27,856 bases of DNA from RGIG3009 sp045601465 (GTDB taxonomy: Bacteria; Bacillota; Clostridia; Oscillospirales; Acutalibacteraceae): the NCBI GenBank assembly GCA_045601465.1, contig JAZRZU010000024.1:1-27856 (forward strand). The letters run 5' to 3'. Numbering within the stretch: the stretch's first letter is position 1; each line of letters begins with the position of its first letter. The notes under the pieces were generated by a model. That model ran no database searches, was not told where the DNA came from, and saw only the letters and a list, made by a program, of their open reading frames with translations. The position numbers and the translations under genes were made by a program. This document shows, piece by piece, positions 1 through 7,243 of this stretch.

Positions 1-25
1 TCATCAACCTCACCCCTTATTTTAT

Positions 26-54
26 ATTATAACATATAATGCATCGAATGGAAA
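26..54 (-). promoter_or_regulatory. Probable sigma-A promoter of a gene leaving the left edge
   Basis: Read on the minus strand, TTTCCA (49-54) and a perfect TATAAT (26-31) are 17 bp apart. Downstream lies an SD-like AAGGGGTGAGG (8-18), followed by an ATG at 4-2. This fits a minus-strand gene whose first codon is in the window and whose body lies outside it. The product cannot be seen. Of the gene-free stretch 5-491, this promoter explains the left end; the plus-strand unit at 211-482 explains the right. Confidence 0.45.
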
Positions 55-120
55 GTGAAATCCTTTAAAATTTACTGCATCTTAACATACAATTGATTGG
101 TGCGTTTTGTGAATGGTAAT

Positions 121-203
121 ACAGGCTGCTATCAAGGAATCTAAGTAATTAGTTTTATAGAGCAAATCTATCGCCCTGCCGAACACTCGGCAGGGCGATT
201 TTG
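121..203 (+). repeat. Serial 3' module, copy A, with terminator
   Basis: The copy starts with ACAGGCTGC (121-129), which recurs at 395-403 in copy B. It ends in a hairpin of about 12 bp (170-181 pairing with 188-199, loop AACACT) followed by TTTTGTTG, so it looks like an intrinsic terminator. The gene it would serve is not visible. A weak promoter-like pair TTGATT (93-98) and TAATAC (117-122), 18 bp apart, could give a transcript of only about 75 nt. Homology to copies B and C is by eye. Confidence 0.4.
170..203 (+). terminator. Intrinsic terminator
   Basis: GC-rich perfect stem 170-181/188-199 with a 6-nt loop, followed by a U-rich tail. It lies 8 bp before the next -35 box (211), so it could insulate that promoter from upstream transcription. 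Confidence 0.75.
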
Positions 204-210
204 TTGTATG

Positions 211-239
211 TTGACAATAAAGCAGGTATGCACTATACT
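211..239 (+). promoter_or_regulatory. Strong sigma-A promoter
   Basis: TTGACA (211-216) and TATACT (234-239) with a 17-bp spacer: consensus -35 and one mismatch in -10. The expected start is near 246. It would drive the structured region 246-482 and possibly ygjV-like 492-1031 by read-through. Confidence 0.8.
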
Positions 240-245
240 ACGAAT

Positions 246-482
246 GAAAGTTGATACACGTTTTGGGCGTATACCTCGGGGGCTTCCATCGAGAAATTCA
301 ACTTTTCTTACAGCTTGGACAGCAAGGCCACGAAGGTTATTCGTTGCACCTACCGTACCAGGTTGTTTTATTTTCCACTTTTGTGTTTTGCGCCACAGGC
401 TGCAATTAAGGATATGAAAGAATCCTAATCCACAATAAACGAATTATCCCTTTGCTGAAAAACCGGCAAAGGGCTTTGGGGG
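246..482 (+). ncRNA. Candidate small RNA or long structured 5' leader
   Basis: A strong promoter (211-239) starts this unit and a hairpin (448-457 pairing with 464-473) closes it. No convincing coding frame lies between: the only open frame (208-417) begins upstream of the expected transcript start and has no ribosome binding site. Local hairpins are visible, for example GAAAGTTGA (245-253) with TCAACTTTTC (298-307), and ACGAA/TTCGT around 335-349. The closing hairpin is followed by CTTTGGGGG rather than a U-run, so termination may be partial. The region may therefore be a roughly 245-nt leader of the gene at 492. I do not recognise a known riboswitch or 6S RNA. Confidence 0.35.
395..473 (+). 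repeat. Serial 3' module, copy B
   Basis: Shares ACAGGCTGC with copy A. Shares TGAAAGAAT (414-422) and AATAAAC (434-440) with copy C (1074-1082 and 1091-1097). In both B and C, AATAAAC is followed after 5 nt by ATCCC at the foot of a hairpin. The hairpin stems themselves differ in sequence while keeping pairing. Confidence 0.4.
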
Positions 483-491
483 CTAGTTGTT

Positions 492-1031
492 TTGTATGAG
501 AAGATTTTACTGATTGTTGCTCAAATTGTTGGAATTACGGCGGTAGGTCTTTATCTTTTTAGTTTTCAACTTAAAAGGCGGCATCAAATCGTTTTTGTTA
601 CCTGTATTTCTAACTGTTTATATGTGTTACAATATTTTTTGTTGGGTGCGTTTTCGGGAGCATTTTTGGATATTATATCGACCATATCCTCCTTTTTTGC
701 GGGTAAAAAGAATGTTCCTTGCTTTAAGCGGTATGTAAGGTATATCACTTTTGCAACCATTCTATTAATTGTTGGTGTTGGATTAACTTTCACAATCGTT
801 CAGAAAAATTGGATTGAATTGCTACCGGTCGGCGGCGCGATTTTGCAGACCAGTGGACTTTGGTTTGATAACGAACAGACTATTCGCAAATTCGCTTTGG
901 CGGGAGCACCTTTTTGGTTAATATATAATTTTCTTTCTCAGGCTTACGGTGCTGCTCTGGGAACGTTGCTTACTATTATTTCGATTATCGTTGCCTTGTT
1001 GCGTTATTATAAGGCTAAAACGGTATCATAA
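492..1031 (+). CDS. YgjV-like small integral membrane protein
   Basis: A 179-residue, very hydrophobic protein with about five to six membrane segments. The pattern LYLFSFQLKRRHQ near the N-terminus, then a second hydrophobic repeat, matches my recollection of the YgjV (Imp-YgjV) family. Transport activity is unproven for that family. The start is TTG at 492; the ATG at 496 is out of frame, and the only SD-like sequence is GGGGG at 478-482, so translation may be weak or regulated. The closing hairpin of the upstream leader abuts this site. The gene is AT-rich compared with the later part of the window, as is its neighbour at 1196. A hairpin terminator follows at 1102. Family assignment is moderately confident; substrate unknown. 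Confidence 0.7.
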   Translation: MYEKILLIVAQIVGITAVGLYLFSFQLKRRHQIVFVTCISNCLYVLQYFLLGAFSGAFLDIISTISSFFAGKKNVPCFKRYVRYITFATILLIVGVGLTFTIVQKNWIELLPVGGAILQTSGLWFDNEQTIRKFALAGAPFWLIYNFLSQAYGAALGTLLTIISIIVALLRYYKAKTVS

Positions 1032-1050
1032 AAATACTTTTACATATAGC

Positions 1051-1132
1051 ATCACAGCACATAGTCAAGAATGTGAAAGAATGAATCTTGAATAAACAAT
1101 CAATCCCCACCGATTTCTCGGTGGGGATTTTT
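1051..1132 (+). repeat. Serial 3' module, copy C
   Basis: Lies directly after the YgjV-like gene. TGAAAGAAT (1074-1082) and AATAAAC (1091-1097) match copy B with similar spacing, and the copy ends in the terminator hairpin at 1102-1129. Here the module clearly sits in a 3' untranslated position. Confidence 0.4.
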
Positions 1133-1133
1133 G
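1102..1133 (+). terminator. Intrinsic terminator after the YgjV-like gene
   Basis: Stem AATCCCCACCG (1102-1112) pairs with CGGTGGGGATT (1119-1129), followed by TTTTG. The next -35 box begins at 1134, directly after the tail. Confidence 0.8.
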
Positions 1134-1162
1134 TTGAAGTTTCGCAACGGCAATGGTATAAT
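1134..1162 (+). promoter_or_regulatory. Sigma-A promoter of the CPBP gene
   Basis: TTGAAG (1134-1139) and TATAAT (1157-1162), 17-bp spacer. The expected start near 1169 falls downstream of any longer reading frame, which supports the ATG at 1196. Confidence 0.75.
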
Positions 1163-1195
1163 GCAACTGTAAATCAAGAGTGTGTGGAGATTTTT

Positions 1196-1891
1196 ATGAC
1201 TAAAATATTTGAAAAGCATGAAACTTTATTCTGTATATTTTTGATAATTGTATACATCGTCGTTAATTCTGTTTGTGTTCAAAACTTTGGGAACGCAAGT
1301 TTTGTTAGTTTTATTGCCAATACGCTATTATCTGCGTGTCTAATAGTAATACTGTTGGTATTGAAAAGAACAGCATATTACGGGTTGAAAAGGGTTGAAA
1401 ATGCAAGGCAATATTTATACTTTATCCCATTGTTCATCATCGTGACAGTTAATTTGTGGAATGGGTTTAATATTAACCATTCATCAAATGAGATACTATT
1501 TCATATCTTAACCATGATGAATATTGGGTTTATAGAAGAGATAATCTTCCGAGGGTTTTTATTTAAAATGATGGCAAAGAATAATGTTAAAAGCGCTATG
1601 ATCGTAAGCGCAATCACGTTTGGGGTAGGTCACATTGTTAACCTAATAAATGGTGCGGATTTGATTCCTACTTTAATTCAGATATGTTATGCGACTTCAA
1701 TCGGGTATTTGTTCGTTCTTATGTTTCATAAAAGCAAATCACTTGTTCCCTGTATCATAACACATTCCTTAGTAAATGCTCTGTCTATATTTCATATCGA
1801 AAATACGATGTCACGAACCATAGCGCCTATATTTTTGACACTTATTCCGCTTGCTTACGGGTTTTACATAAATAAAAAGATTGTAGAATAA
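1196..1891 (+). CDS. CPBP family intramembrane metalloprotease
   Basis: A 231-residue multi-pass membrane protein with the CPBP (CAAX protease and bacteriocin-processing, Abi/Rce1-like) motifs: EEIIFRG with E114, E115 and R119; FGVGH with H146; and a third motif HSLVNA with H190 and N194. These residues are the catalytic and metal-associated ones of the family. The start at 1196 is chosen because GGAG (1186-1189) lies 6 nt upstream and the promoter is at 1134-1162; a longer in-frame TTG at 1088 would lie upstream of the promoter. In Firmicutes, members often act in bacteriocin self-immunity or processing, but no bacteriocin gene is visible here, so the substrate is unknown. It is AT-rich and appears to be a single-gene unit closed by the shared terminator at 2007. 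Confidence 0.85.
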   Translation: MTKIFEKHETLFCIFLIIVYIVVNSVCVQNFGNASFVSFIANTLLSACLIVILLVLKRTAYYGLKRVENARQYLYFIPLFIIVTVNLWNGFNINHSSNEILFHILTMMNIGFIEEIIFRGFLFKMMAKNNVKSAMIVSAITFGVGHIVNLINGADLIPTLIQICYATSIGYLFVLMFHKSKSLVPCIITHSLVNALSIFHIENTMSRTIAPIFLTLIPLAYGFYINKKIVE

Positions 1892-2006
1892 GTGGAAAGC
1901 ATTATGTGAAACGGAGAAATATAGAGGCCACAGGATTGGGTGCTTTTTCTGGTCCCCCTATTTGCGCACTGTCACACGGGTTACGTCAAGGGATATCGTT
2001 TCTAAA

Positions 2007-2037
2007 AAAAGCCGCTCGGAAACACCGAGCGGCTTTT
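2007..2037. terminator. Bidirectional terminator between convergent genes
   Basis: Perfect 13-bp stem AAAAGCCGCTCGG (2007-2019) / CCGAGCGGCTTTT (2025-2037), loop AAACA. It has A-runs on one side and T-runs on the other, so it can end both the CPBP gene (plus) and the DUF4886 lipoprotein gene (minus). Confidence 0.85.
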
Positions 2038-2039
2038 AA

Positions 2040-3608
2040 TTATTTCTTCGGGATATAAATTTGGAAAATCTTGTCTATCTGATTTGAGGTGTAATTGGTC
2101 AGTGTGCCGCCGTCTGTCCTGGCGATATTGAAGGCTCTGGTGGTCCAATTACCCCACCAGGCATCGGTTACGGTTACCATCTGTGTGGTCACCTCTGCCG
2201 GTCGGTTAGAGGTGGAGGCAGTACCTTTCCAGGCTTCCGGGCGATATTTCCAACCATCGGCAACCAAAATAATAGAACCTACCGGAAGGGTCTCCTTGGT
2301 GAATTTGCCGGTCGCAAAGTACTTTGCTGCCGTGTTGGTACCGCTGGTCAAGCTCGTACCATTGGAGGAGTTCCAGTACTGATTTTTGTTGAGTGTCAAG
2401 GTCAGCTTATCGTATTTGGTCGTATCAATATTAACGTTGATATTGCCGATATTATCGGAATTTTCAATTTCCTTGATGGCGGATTGTGTTACCGCAAAGG
2501 GGTTTGCGACGGCATTTTTCGCACTTTCCAGGGCAACCTTTACAAAATTCTTGTCAGAACACACGCCGGATAGGTTAATGGTATCCCAAGGGATGCCAAC
2601 GGTAGTCGCCACCATCGTAATACCTACCAGTACACGACCTTTATCTTTGGACATATGGTAGCCGTCCCGAGTTAGAGTGTCGCCCAAATAGGAGGTTCTG
2701 GCGTTCTGCACGGCGGTGCCATTCGGAACGATGCGGGTGATCTTTTTGTTGGGGACAATTTTGGTCTTTACTGCATTGACAATGGCGTTATACATTGTCA
2801 TTTGATTTTTATTGTAATCCTTGAAACTGGAGTGGGTGGAATTGCCCTGGTAAGCCCAGGTCATATGCCACATAAATTCCACGTTTGCATTGGTGCAGTA
2901 GCCCTCCACGATGGGGAGCAGTTGATCCATCGTTGCATAGGTATCCGCCTTGCCGCTACTACCACTTGCTTGTTGGAAGGAAACAAAGTCCCAGTTATCG
3001 CTCGTAACGCCGGCGGACAATTTATAATTGCTGTTGGTAACCCAAGTGCCGGAATTGTTGGTGTAGAAAGTATAGGCCTTAGCATCGGATTTTGCATTGT
3101 TTAAATGCGTTTCCAGAGAACAGCCGCTGATGTACAAATTACCCAGCTTGATTTTTTGAATGCCGGCTGCCTTGGCAATATTGTAAACGAACTGCATGCA
3201 ATCCACCGAAAAACTGTTGCCGATGGTAAGGATCTTTAAGACACCGTCGTCCTTCCAGGCATCTTTGCTAGAAGAACTGCCGCCGGATCCGGAAGAACCA
3301 CTGTTAGAGCCTTTCGTAGTGGTGGTACTCTTACTCGTGCTTGTATTTGTACTTGTACTCGTGCTGGTGCTTGTACCGGCGTGGGGGCCGGTATTCGAGC
3401 CGGTGGTGGTTTGTGTGCCGTTTTGACTGCCGGATCCGGTGGTGGATTCGCTACTGTCCGTTTCAGTCGTTCCGGTTTCATCGGAGTAGGTGGTGGTGGA
3501 CGTGCTATCGGCAGAGCCTGTTGGATTATCGGTCTTACCGCAACCGACCAACACCATAGACATCACACAAGCCAAAGCCAACAACCAACATAAAAATTTC
3601 TTTGCCAT
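2040..3608 (-). CDS. DUF4886 (SGNH-hydrolase-like) lipoprotein
   Basis: A 522-residue exported lipoprotein. The signal peptide ends in a lipobox LVGC with C23. Residues about 24-120 form a Ser/Thr/Gly-rich, low-complexity linker with runs of alternating Thr-Ser, which would space the enzyme away from the membrane. The DUF4886 domain begins at ILTIGNSFS (GNSFS about 130-134) and includes YISGCSL, FQQAS and RDGYH. This fits an SGNH-type esterase layout with Ser near the N-terminus and Asp-x-x-His near the end. A further C-terminal region of about 150 residues, rich in Trp and Thr, could be a binding domain; I do not recognise it. ATG at 3608 is chosen over an in-frame GTG at 3620 because AGAAGTGAT lies 7 nt upstream. 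A paralogue without signal or linker lies at 8076-8810. Substrate unknown; a cell-wall or polysaccharide ester is an inference. Confidence 0.8.
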   Translation of the reverse strand: MAKKFLCWLLALACVMSMVLVGCGKTDNPTGSADSTSTTTYSDETGTTETDSSESTTGSGSQNGTQTTTGSNTGPHAGTSTSTSTSTNTSTSKSTTTTKGSNSGSSGSGGSSSSKDAWKDDGVLKILTIGNSFSVDCMQFVYNIAKAAGIQKIKLGNLYISGCSLETHLNNAKSDAKAYTFYTNNSGTWVTNSNYKLSAGVTSDNWDFVSFQQASGSSGKADTYATMDQLLPIVEGYCTNANVEFMWHMTWAYQGNSTHSSFKDYNKNQMTMYNAIVNAVKTKIVPNKKITRIVPNGTAVQNARTSYLGDTLTRDGYHMSKDKGRVLVGITMVATTVGIPWDTINLSGVCSDKNFVKVALESAKNAVANPFAVTQSAIKEIENSDNIGNINVNIDTTKYDKLTLTLNKNQYWNSSNGTSLTSGTNTAAKYFATGKFTKETLPVGSIILVADGWKYRPEAWKGTASTSNRPAEVTTQMVTVTDAWWGNWTTRAFNIARTDGGTLTNYTSNQIDKIFQIYIPKK

Positions 3609-3643
3609 AAAGCATATCACTTCTATTGTTTTATACCGAATCT

Positions 3644-3672
3644 ATTTTACCATGCAGAAGAAGCGTTCGCAA
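3644..3672 (-). promoter_or_regulatory. Promoter of the DUF4886 lipoprotein gene
   Basis: On the minus strand, TTGCGA (3667-3672) and TAAAAT (3644-3649) with a 17-bp spacer. The expected start is near 3637, just upstream of the chosen ATG. Confidence 0.5.
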
Positions 3673-3793
3673 CTAAAAATTCAAAGTAGTGATATCACCC
3701 GGACGGCTACCAAAGAATTTGAACACATAGGTTTATCGGTTAACACGTATCTTTTGACGATTTTGCCGTGCGGAGATTTTTTGTCAAATTTTC

Positions 3794-3822
3794 TTGACGG
3801 ATATGACAAAACATGGTATTCT
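3794..3822 (+). promoter_or_regulatory. Promoter of the DUF4234 gene
   Basis: TTGACG (3794-3799) and TATTCT (3817-3822), 17-bp spacer. The expected start lies before the ribosome binding site at 3866-3873. Confidence 0.6.
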
Positions 3823-3880
3823 TTTCTTAGTCGGTAACAATTTGTTCATATTTTCCGACAAAAAAGAAAGGAGATTTACT

Positions 3881-4324
3881 ATGGAAAACACTGTAAACAC
3901 CACAACCCCTGTCAACACGGCACCCGTTGGTCAACTGAAAACAAATAAAGGATTGCTCAAAACCATTCTGCTTTCGTTGATTACGTTGGGGATTTATCCG
4001 TTAGTTGTCATGTCTTCTGTGTCGAATGATATCAATATCGTCGCTTCAAGATATGACGGCAAAAAAACCATGCATTTTTGCTTGTTGACGTTTATTGTCG
4101 CCCCCCTTACACTGGGTATTGCGGGTATTGTTTGGTACCATAAAATCTCCAATCGTATCGGCGGCGAACTCAAAAGACGTGGCGTGGACTACAATTTTAG
4201 CGCAGCGGATTATTGGCTGTGGAATGTATTAGGCACGCTAATTGTGATTGGTCCTTTTGTTTACTTACACAAAATGTTTAAAGCGGTAAACAAAATGAAT
4301 GCCCATTATAACGTGAACGGCTAA
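3881..4324 (+). CDS. DUF4234-type small membrane protein
   Basis: A 147-residue protein with a short Thr/Pro-rich N-terminus and then three to four hydrophobic segments. The first hydrophobic stretch (LLSLITLGIYPLVVMSSVSNDINIVASRYDG) resembles the DUF4234 pattern of a helix ending in GIY, a short polar segment, and a DIN motif. The function of this family is not established. The ATG at 3881 follows a strong AAAGGAG at 3867-3873; an earlier in-frame ATG at 3794 coincides with the -35 box and is excluded. It appears monocistronic and ends at the terminator shared with the superoxide reductase gene. Confidence 0.65.
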   Translation: MENTVNTTTPVNTAPVGQLKTNKGLLKTILLSLITLGIYPLVVMSSVSNDINIVASRYDGKKTMHFCLLTFIVAPLTLGIAGIVWYHKISNRIGGELKRRGVDYNFSAADYWLWNVLGTLIVIGPFVYLHKMFKAVNKMNAHYNVNG

Positions 4325-4383
4325 TTCCCTTTTTGTATTGTGGGGTCGGCTGACTTCGCACAATTTTCGTTGTAAGGCCAAAG

Positions 4384-4418
4384 AAAATCCCCTCGGATTT
4401 GTCCGAGGGGATTTTTGT
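4384..4418. terminator. Bidirectional terminator
   Basis: Perfect 12-bp stem 4386-4397/4402-4413 with a TTTG loop. It is flanked by AAAA on the left and TTTTG on the right, so it can serve both the plus gene ending at 4324 and the minus gene ending at 4479. Confidence 0.8.
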
Positions 4419-4478
4419 ACAATACGATCGTTAACGTGTTTTTTTATACATTTAGAATTGGGGGAGTGTTATGCGGCG

Positions 4479-5114
4479 TTATCTCAAATTTCCGCTTAAC
4501 ATTTCGGAAATAATGGCGAGGACCTTGTTGTAACAACCGCCGCAACCGCTTGAACAATGAGTGGTGTTTTTCACTTCATCGAAAATGGACAGCATTCCGT
4601 TTAGGTCTTTGTGTTCACGGGCTGCATCCACGATATCGGAGAATTTGACCTGATTGCAACGGCACACCAGAACGTTTTCATCGGATTTCATATCCAGCGG
4701 TTTTAAATCACAGGCTACGGGTTCCGGAACAACGGCGTCTTCGTGTTCCTTTTTCCAAAGTCCGTGGAGGTTACAATACGCATAGACGGCGATAAGCGTA
4801 TCCGTTCTGCCCATACAGAAGCTGGCAGCGGGTTTTTCACCGGCGGATAAATATTTCATCTGAAAACCGGATTCGGTTTCGATGGCGATCCATTCGATAT
4901 AATGTTCCGGTTGCATGGGGTGTTCGACGTCTCCCACCATGACAAATACTTTATTTTCGTCCATCGTATAAACGGGGACGTGCTTTTCAACCGCCGCTTC
5001 TACACTGCCTGCTACCAGTTCTTTCATCGGTTTTCCGCAACACGAAACAGGGACGGAAGAATCGTTTATTTTGGTGATAATGTTTCCGCAAACGCTACAC
5101 ACATAAAATTTCAT
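4479..5114 (-). CDS. Superoxide reductase (desulfoferrodoxin) fused to a BFD-like [2Fe-2S] domain
   Basis: A 211-residue three-domain protein. Residues 1-35 form a desulforedoxin-type iron site (C6, C9, C25, C26). Residues about 40-122 form the superoxide reductase centre with ligands H45, H65, H71, C114 and H117; VEHPM, EHYIEW and CNLHGLW are the family signatures. Residues about 148-208 form a BFD-like [2Fe-2S] domain (C151 and C153, then a CSSGCGGC segment at 187-194 with C187, C191 and C194). The known reaction is one-electron reduction of superoxide to hydrogen peroxide without oxygen release, as found in anaerobes. The extra cluster could relay electrons to the site, which is inference. 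The ATG at 5114 follows a perfect AAAGGAGG; an upstream TTG-type extension lies across the promoter and is rejected. Confidence 0.88.
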   Translation of the reverse strand: MKFYVCSVCGNIITKINDSSVPVSCCGKPMKELVAGSVEAAVEKHVPVYTMDENKVFVMVGDVEHPMQPEHYIEWIAIETESGFQMKYLSAGEKPAASFCMGRTDTLIAVYAYCNLHGLWKKEHEDAVVPEPVACDLKPLDMKSDENVLVCRCNQVKFSDIVDAAREHKDLNGMLSIFDEVKNTTHCSSGCGGCYNKVLAIISEMLSGNLR

Positions 5115-5139
5115 ATTCGTGCCTCCTTTATTGTTATAT

Positions 5140-5168
5140 AGTATACCACTCCACCTAAAACAATGCAA
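5140..5168 (-). promoter_or_regulatory. Promoter of the superoxide reductase gene
   Basis: On the minus strand, TTGCAT (5163-5168) and TATACT (5140-5145), 17-bp spacer, 25 bp before the ATG. No clear PerR-type box was recognised. Confidence 0.65.
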
Positions 5169-5257
5169 CAAAGAACTGCCGACTTTTTGTGCGAGGTGTA
5201 AACGGAATTTGTGATATAAATTTCTTTTTATTTCAAGGGTGTATCGTGATGATTGTT

Positions 5258-5288
5258 ATCCCTGCCAAGCGCTTGGCGGGGATTTTTT
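5258..5288 (+). terminator. Terminator-like hairpin between divergent promoters
   Basis: A 13-bp stem (5258-5270 with 5271-5283, one G-U pair; a small loop forms at the centre) followed by TTTTTTG. No gene lies upstream on this strand, since the neighbouring gene runs the other way. It may block antisense transcription or end a short unannotated RNA. Confidence 0.65.
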
Positions 5289-5301
5289 GTTTGTCCAAAT
5301 A

Positions 5302-5330
5302 TTGACAGGACAGGGAGAGTTATGTATAAT
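5302..5330 (+). promoter_or_regulatory. Consensus sigma-A promoter of the GntR-ABC operon
   Basis: TTGACA (5302-5307) and TATAAT (5325-5330), 17-bp spacer, both boxes perfect. It sits 14 bp after a terminator tail. A regulator coded by the first gene probably acts here; no unambiguous operator was identified. Confidence 0.85.
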
Positions 5331-5372
5331 TGTATTAGCAAGGCAGTACAGTTAATGTGAGGGAGTGATGAA

Positions 5373-5741
5373 ATGGAGTGGGTTATTGATAAAAACAGAC
5401 CGATTTGCCCCCAGATCTGTGAACAACTTTGCCTTAAAATTGCTCAGGGAGAGTTTGAACCACACGAAAAACTGCTCTCGGTAAGGGAAATTGCCGTTAT
5501 GGCGGGAGTTAATCCGAATACCGTACAGCGTTCACTGGAAGAACTGGAACAAAAGGGAATCCTTTATTCGGTACGGGGGTCGGGATGGTTTGTTGCTGAG
5601 GATGTTACCTTAGCAAAGGAGATTTTAAGCGAGATTTTTGCCCAAAAAACGGCGGAGTATTTTGCGGCTATGCAGATTTTAGGCATGGATGCCGCAGCGG
5701 TTAAAAAATATATAGAGGAGTGGATAACATGGCCGAATTAG
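5373..5741 (+). CDS. GntR-family regulator, YtrA type
   Basis: A 122-residue protein: an N-terminal winged helix of the GntR family (residues about 10-78, with LLSVREIAVMAGVNPNTVQRSLEELEQKGILYSVRGSGWFV) followed by a short helical tail of about 40 residues. The short tail instead of a ligand-binding domain is typical of the YtrA subfamily, whose genes usually precede ABC transporter genes they repress. The ATG at 5373 follows GAGGGAGTGATG. Its 3' end overlaps the ABC ATPase start by 13 nt, so the two are probably translationally coupled. Confidence 0.9.
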   Translation: MEWVIDKNRPICPQICEQLCLKIAQGEFEPHEKLLSVREIAVMAGVNPNTVQRSLEELEQKGILYSVRGSGWFVAEDVTLAKEILSEIFAQKTAEYFAAMQILGMDAAAVKKYIEEWITWPN

Positions 5742-6427
5742 TTTGCTGTAAGGATCTGGTGAAACGGTATGGGAACATTACAGCGCTTAACAGTATCAAT
5801 TTGGTGCTTGAAAGCGGAAAAATTGTGGGACTTTTAGGTCCTAATGGTTCGGGAAAAACCACGTTGATTAAAATTCTCAACGGACTGCTTACACCATCGA
5901 GCGGCCAGGTTATGATCAATGGTCATTCGGTGGGGGTCGAAACGAAAAAAGTACTGGCATACCTGCCGGATAACAGTTATTTGAATTCCTGGATGACGGT
6001 TAAGCAGATCGTGGAATATTTTACGGATTTTTATGAGGATTTCCGCCCCGACGTTGCCTATGAAATGCTGGCACGTTTGGACATTTCACCCGAGCGAAAA
6101 TTGAAAACACTTTCCAAAGGAAATAAAGAAAAGGTTTGCCTCATACTGGTGATGAGCCGTAATGCACTGCTTTACGTGCTGGATGAACCGATTGCGGGTG
6201 TCGACCCTGCCGCACGGGATTACGTGATTTCCACCATTATCAACAACTATAATCCGGAATCGACGGTTATTATTTCGACGCATCTGATTGCAGATGTTGA
6301 GCAAATTTTGGATGAGGTCATCTTCTTAAAAAACGGCAACATCGTATTACAAAAAACGGTGGATGAGATTCGAACGGAACACGAAAAAAGTGTGGATGAG
6401 CTGTTTAGGGAGGTGTTCAAATGGTAA
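5729..6427 (+). CDS. ABC transporter ATP-binding protein
   Basis: A 232-residue ATPase with Walker A GPNGSGKTT (about 37-45), an ABC signature in the form LSKGNKEKV, Walker B LLYVLDEP, and the switch histidine in STHL. The composition is that of the YtrB/CcmA-like exporter ATPases. ATG 5729 is preferred over GTG 5720 because GAGGAG (5715-5720) lies 8 nt upstream. It overlaps gntR by 13 nt and the permease by 7 nt, indicating one operon. The substrate is unknown; GntR-YtrA-controlled ABC pairs often respond to cell-envelope stress, which is inference here. Confidence 0.92.
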   Translation: MAELVCCKDLVKRYGNITALNSINLVLESGKIVGLLGPNGSGKTTLIKILNGLLTPSSGQVMINGHSVGVETKKVLAYLPDNSYLNSWMTVKQIVEYFTDFYEDFRPDVAYEMLARLDISPERKLKTLSKGNKEKVCLILVMSRNALLYVLDEPIAGVDPAARDYVISTIINNYNPESTVIISTHLIADVEQILDEVIFLKNGNIVLQKTVDEIRTEHEKSVDELFREVFKW

Positions 6428-7230
6428 GGAAATTATTTAAACACGAGTTTCTTGCGTATGCACGGGTTATGAGTTTGGTTTACATCATACTGCTAACCAT
6501 GGCAACGGTTGGCAGGGTCATTCAGTTTTTTGAAAATGATAGCATCGTTTACACCATCGTAAGCGCTATTGCGAATATTACATACAGTGTTTCGATTTTT
6601 GCCGCCATCGCTTTTTGCTCGGTTTTTACAATCGTCCGATTTTATAAAAACTTATTTACTTCTGAGGGGTATCTTTCGTTCACCTTACCGGTGACGCCCT
6701 CACAACATATTCTAGTAAAATCCGTTACGGCGTTAAGTTTTGATATCCTGACAGGGATCGTCATTTTGATTTCCGGCTGTATCATAACGGCGGGCGAAAT
6801 GCTGACTGAAATATTCAAGGCGCTGGGGTATATTTTCCGCAAACTGTATGAGCTGGCATCCTTCCAAAGTATACTGATCGGCGCTGAAGTGTTGTTGCTT
6901 TTGTTGGTGCTGTCTGTTTCCAGTATTTTGCTGTATTATCTGTTTATCGCTATTGGACAGCTCTTTAAGAAAAACCGTGTTTTAGCGGCAGTTGGCGCTT
7001 ATTTTGTGTACTATATTCTCACGCAGATTTGCTCCACGATCGTGCTGATTGTTTTTTCCGTGTTTGTGTCACCGGAAGCTTTGGAAGCATTTGGCCAGTT
7101 TGTTTTGAGCCATCCGTACACCAGCATACACGTAGGGCTGTGCGGTCTGATTGTACTGTCCGGTATCTTTTCGGCTATTTATTTTTTGGTGACAAAGGTT
7201 ATCATCACCAAAAAACTCAACTTAGAATAA
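6421..7230 (+). CDS. ABC transporter permease
   Basis: A 269-residue membrane protein with about six hydrophobic segments, beginning MVRKLFKHEFLAYARV, a typical start of ABC-2-like permeases that follow YtrB-type ATPases. GRVIQFF and the SEGYLSFTLPVTPSQHILVKS segment resemble permeases that accompany such ATPases in Clostridia. The ATG overlaps the ATPase gene by 7 nt and is preceded by GGGAGGTG. It presumably forms a homodimer with the ATPase. Confidence 0.85.
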   Translation: MVRKLFKHEFLAYARVMSLVYIILLTMATVGRVIQFFENDSIVYTIVSAIANITYSVSIFAAIAFCSVFTIVRFYKNLFTSEGYLSFTLPVTPSQHILVKSVTALSFDILTGIVILISGCIITAGEMLTEIFKALGYIFRKLYELASFQSILIGAEVLLLLLVLSVSSILLYYLFIAIGQLFKKNRVLAAVGAYFVYYILTQICSTIVLIVFSVFVSPEALEAFGQFVLSHPYTSIHVGLCGLIVLSGIFSAIYFLVTKVIITKKLNLE

Positions 7231-7243
7231 AAAGGGGGATTGT

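Noticed and set aside
208..417. 69-codon open frame in the first intergenic region
   Set aside because: It begins upstream of the expected transcript start, overlaps the promoter, has no ribosome site, and its translation has no protein-like pattern.
246..482. 6S RNA or a named riboswitch
   Set aside because: No diagnostic conserved sequence could be recognised by eye; kept as an unassigned RNA candidate.
121..1132. Integron attC sites
   Set aside because: The hairpins have no conserved attC core ends and show U-tails of terminators; no integrase is seen.
3326..3380. Short repeated units resembling a CRISPR or minisatellite
   Set aside because: They are in-frame codons for an alternating Thr-Ser linker of the DUF4886 lipoprotein; no spacers of regular length.
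3490..3837. 115-codon plus-strand frame over the 5' end of the DUF4886 lipoprotein gene
   Set aside because: Runs antisense to a signal peptide and through promoter regions; no ribosome site.
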